A stretch of DNA of 64,000 nt, taken from Triplophysa rosa. Its lineage: Eukaryota > Chordata > Actinopteri > Cypriniformes > Nemacheilidae. The notes below the pieces were generated by a model. The model was given only the letters and a program-made list of their open reading frames with translations. It made no database searches and had not been told where the DNA came from. Location of the stretch: NCBI RefSeq assembly GCF_024868665.1, contig NC_079891.1, positions 29,032,665-29,096,664 of the forward strand. The letters run 5' to 3'. The first letter of the stretch is position 1. Every line of letters begins with the position of its first letter. Of the stretch, positions 61,341-64,000 are shown in pieces. A program made the position numbers and the translations under genes.

Positions 61341-62235
61341 ATAAAATGCTGCATCAAAACCAAAAACTAAACACAACACCATTTCCAAAATTACCTACAG
61401 CTAATACGACATGTACTGTAGAATTTGACTTGATGTAATTTGAAATAATAACCTTGCTGCAACACAAATGGGCAGAACTATGTAACAGAATTAAAAAATT
61501 TTGCTATAATTTGTAAAATAAAATAAAAACATAGAGACATGGAATCTGCTTTGATATTCTGAATCAGAAGACATAGTAAGAGTCAGTAACATGAACAAAA
61601 CATTCAAACAGTGTATCTGAAACATTTAAGTGATGGCATCCATCAGCCTTTACAATCCATATGTGAAGCCCTGCACGTATCGACTGCAGATTCTTGCCAT
61701 AACGCATCTCATATCTTCACACCATTTCAAGAGAATATAAGACAGGTGGGCTTTAGGTAAGCTAAAAGGAATCTGTGAGGTTTAAACACTTTCCAACTAG
61801 CTATTCATTGTGTAACATAGGGTGTAACTCCAAAATTCAATGATCTCATGCAGGAACGCAGGTCTAAACGTGTGCATAAACAAACTAGAGTACATCACAT
61901 ATTGGGAACTGGCCCATCACTGAAGCTCACATGAGCCAACCTCATACCAGGATCTCTTGTATATGGTAACAGCTTGTTTTTCAAAAACAGTGTATTTTAA
62001 AGTGCTTTGACTTTTTATCTTTTGAATGTAAGTCCTTCATCAATGAAATTGCTCTTTGTGCATGAAGTTTTGCTGATGCATCTATTCCTACGTTGATTTT
62101 ATTAAGCTCCATGCATCTATTTCACTAGTGACTTCATCCTAACCTTGTTTTTCCTCATTAAAAGTGGATTTGTCCTACATGAGCCTCTAGGACATCCTGT
62201 TCCCACAACAATATTTTTGTTAGTTTGCATTAATC

Positions 62236-62816
62236 TGTCACGGACTGGCAGAAGAACCCAAGCGCAGGCAGGCAGTGAAGGGGTTAACATATAATATTTA
62301 TTACACAAAACAAAAACACCCACAATGGGGAAAACGAAACTGAGATAAACTGAAACAAAACACTTCCCACCTGGGGGCAAAAACAAACTAACAAAACAAG
62401 GCACGACACAACATCTTACAAAAAACAACACGGCAGGGTGACTAAGACTAAAAAAACACAACTCACGAATAAATGACAATGCACAGAACAGGAACCAGGG
62501 TACACAGGAACAGGACCATGAGCACAAACACAACGTAAACACAACGTAATACACGAGCACAGGACAAAGAAACAAGAGGGTATATATAGGGAAGACAAAT
62601 GAGGGATAATGATACGGGGCAGGTGTGGGTAATTAAACACTCAGGGGAAGATGACAAGGAAACGAGAGGAATGGGGCCAATGACAAGACACTGGAGAGAA
62701 CGTATATTATTGTCAAACGGACAACAATATGTTTCTCTCCACACATAACCTAAGGACTCTGCCCCGATCCCACCACACGACTAGAATTTCATAAACAAGA
62801 CAGTGGGACCGTGACA
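62236..62816 (-). mobile_element. solo LTR with 5-bp target duplication
   Basis: 581 bp starting TGTCACGG and ending CCGTGACA, flanked on both sides by TAATC (62231-62235 and 62817-62821). TG...CA ends and a 5-bp duplication are the mark of an LTR retrotransposon. On the minus strand it contains TATATATACCC and, further on, an AATAAATATTATATG poly(A)-like signal, in the order expected of an LTR. No internal retroelement genes are present, so it is a solo LTR. A DNA element with short inverted ends is the alternative. Confidence 0.68.
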
Positions 62817-63038
62817 TAATCTGGACAGAGCTATGATCTGCAGAGTTTTGGAATAAAGGTCATGTATAAGTTTAATTGGAGTTCCTATTCTTGTAGCAGC
62901 ATTACAAATACAAAGGACCCAAAAATATTTGGACACTTAGGTCACAATTTACACCGCATCACAAATAATTAAACAAAGTGGAAACAAATTATTGTACATC
63001 TCAACCATCTCTACTTTAAACGAACTGGTCTCAAGATC

Positions 63039-63452
63039 TTAAAGTCCCAGTGAACCCAAATTTGCGCTCGTTTTTACTTCCGTATTCTGACACATTTCCG
63101 AGTGAAAAGGAATGTCAAAGGAGAAAATTAGTGGGCGTGGCATGCGTTTTTCACTGCGAATTGATTGGATGTGTAAAACAGCTTTCGCACTGATTTTGAA
63201 ATGAAACTGGCAGCAGACTGACAGTTGAAGGGGAGGAGTTAACGGATGCTCCGGCCAAGCCGTCTAGTTTACGTCATTTGAGATTGATTGTCATTTCAGG
63301 GCGGAAGTGCATTTTCAGATTTTAACTGAAGATTATGAGGGTACATGAATTTTAAAAAGAAATGACCCACATCAATAAGCTATTTACTATAAACGCTGCA
63401 ATATTTCATGAAAAAATAAGAATTGTCATTTTTAATTTCACTGGGACTTTAA
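63039..63452. mobile_element. ~415 bp TIR element, AAAGTCCCAGTGAA family
   Basis: Starts TTAAAGTCCCAGTGAACCCA and ends TTTCACTGGGACTTTAA, a 15-bp inverted repeat. Intact partner of the inverted copy at 43710-44127. Confidence 0.82.
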
Positions 63453-64000
63453 AGTACGTCTATGCATTTCATACAGGCGCTGTAACAAAACTATGGACAT
63501 GTTCCATAAAGTTTGACCAAAAGCATCAAAATATTTATAATTAATTATTAAAACTATATGCTTTCTTTATTAATTTTTTTATCTTTTTGCTAAATGTTTT
63601 GCTTAAAAACACACTCTTTCATTCAAACAAATGCCACTCGGTTTTGTCATCTAATGCAACAATCATAAATCCCTAGACTTAAGCATCTAAATATGTTTTC
63701 AAGCCAATGTGGTGTTTTTATTTCTCATTGTAAGGAAATTCTGCTGAGCAGAGAGGTGCTTGGGGAATAGAGTCTTATCTGTGAGTCACAGGAAAATACG
63801 AAAATCAGACACAGCCTCCATTGTGTTGGCAATCGCAAAAGCTGGAATCCCAGACTCCTTTTCTCATATCCTGTTTTTACAGAAACCGTAAAGCACTGAA
63901 TTCTGTCCTGATCACAGGGGGGCAAAGAGAGACAGAATCACAAAATGCACTTAAAATGTGCACAGAGAACAACAAATTCTCTATTATCATTTCAGATAAC

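Larger units (their letters stand above)
55670..64000. other. region upstream of the candidate ssh1 exon
   Basis: No supported coding exon. It contains a (CT)n tract, a Tc1-like element with nested MITE, TIR elements, a solo LTR and AT-rich unique sequence. The usual ssh1 first exon may lie to the right of the window. Confidence 0.45.

Noticed and set aside
62117..62744. Cys/Val/Leu-rich minus-strand open frames
   Set aside because: They fall in the solo LTR and its flank and have the composition of translated non-coding DNA.

Overview
This is a gene-sparse, AT-rich vertebrate window. It is almost certainly from a teleost and probably a cyprinid: the two recognisable genes are split by large introns, and those introns are packed with short non-autonomous DNA transposons of the kind that fill carp and zebrafish genomes. 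The species cannot be told from the sequence.

Both genes lie on the minus strand, so transcription runs right to left. The left part (1-29.7 kb) is the 5' half of a coronin-1C gene (coro1c). Its first WD-repeat coding exon is at 6569-6768, and the rest of the gene lies beyond position 1. A compact GC-box/CCAAT/ETS promoter and a non-coding first exon at about 22929-23125 can make the ordinary coronin. Just upstream is a 2.6 kb open exon (23704-26332). It starts with its own ATG, ends at a strong phase-1 donor, and would splice in frame to the coronin exon. This predicts a second coronin-1C form with an acidic, probably disordered N-terminal extension of about 875 residues, and it is the most interesting signal in the window. 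A TATA-like, CRE-like promoter and non-coding exon near 29.6-29.7 kb may drive it.

The right part (32.6-55.7 kb) is slingshot protein phosphatase 1 (ssh1). Thirteen coding exons with fully consistent splice phases run from 51619 to the stop at 36312, followed by a 3' UTR of about 3.7 kb ending near a good poly(A) signal at 32657. A possible first coding exon (55572-55669) lies further upstream and fits the reading phase. The usual first exon of slingshot 1 was not seen. coro1c and ssh1 are also neighbours in the same orientation in human (12q24.11). They act on the same process: slingshot dephosphorylates and activates cofilin, and coronin-1C binds F-actin and helps cofilin and Arp2/3 turn filaments over.

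Everything else is intron or intergenic DNA. It holds several hAT-type non-autonomous elements with readable 8-bp target duplications, about sixteen copies of an Angel-like palindromic MITE, four copies of a ~560 bp TIR element (one ending 14 bp from an ssh1 splice donor), a solo LTR with a 5-bp target duplication, LINE tails and microsatellites. No tRNA, rRNA or CRISPR was seen, and nothing bacterial or plasmid-like.
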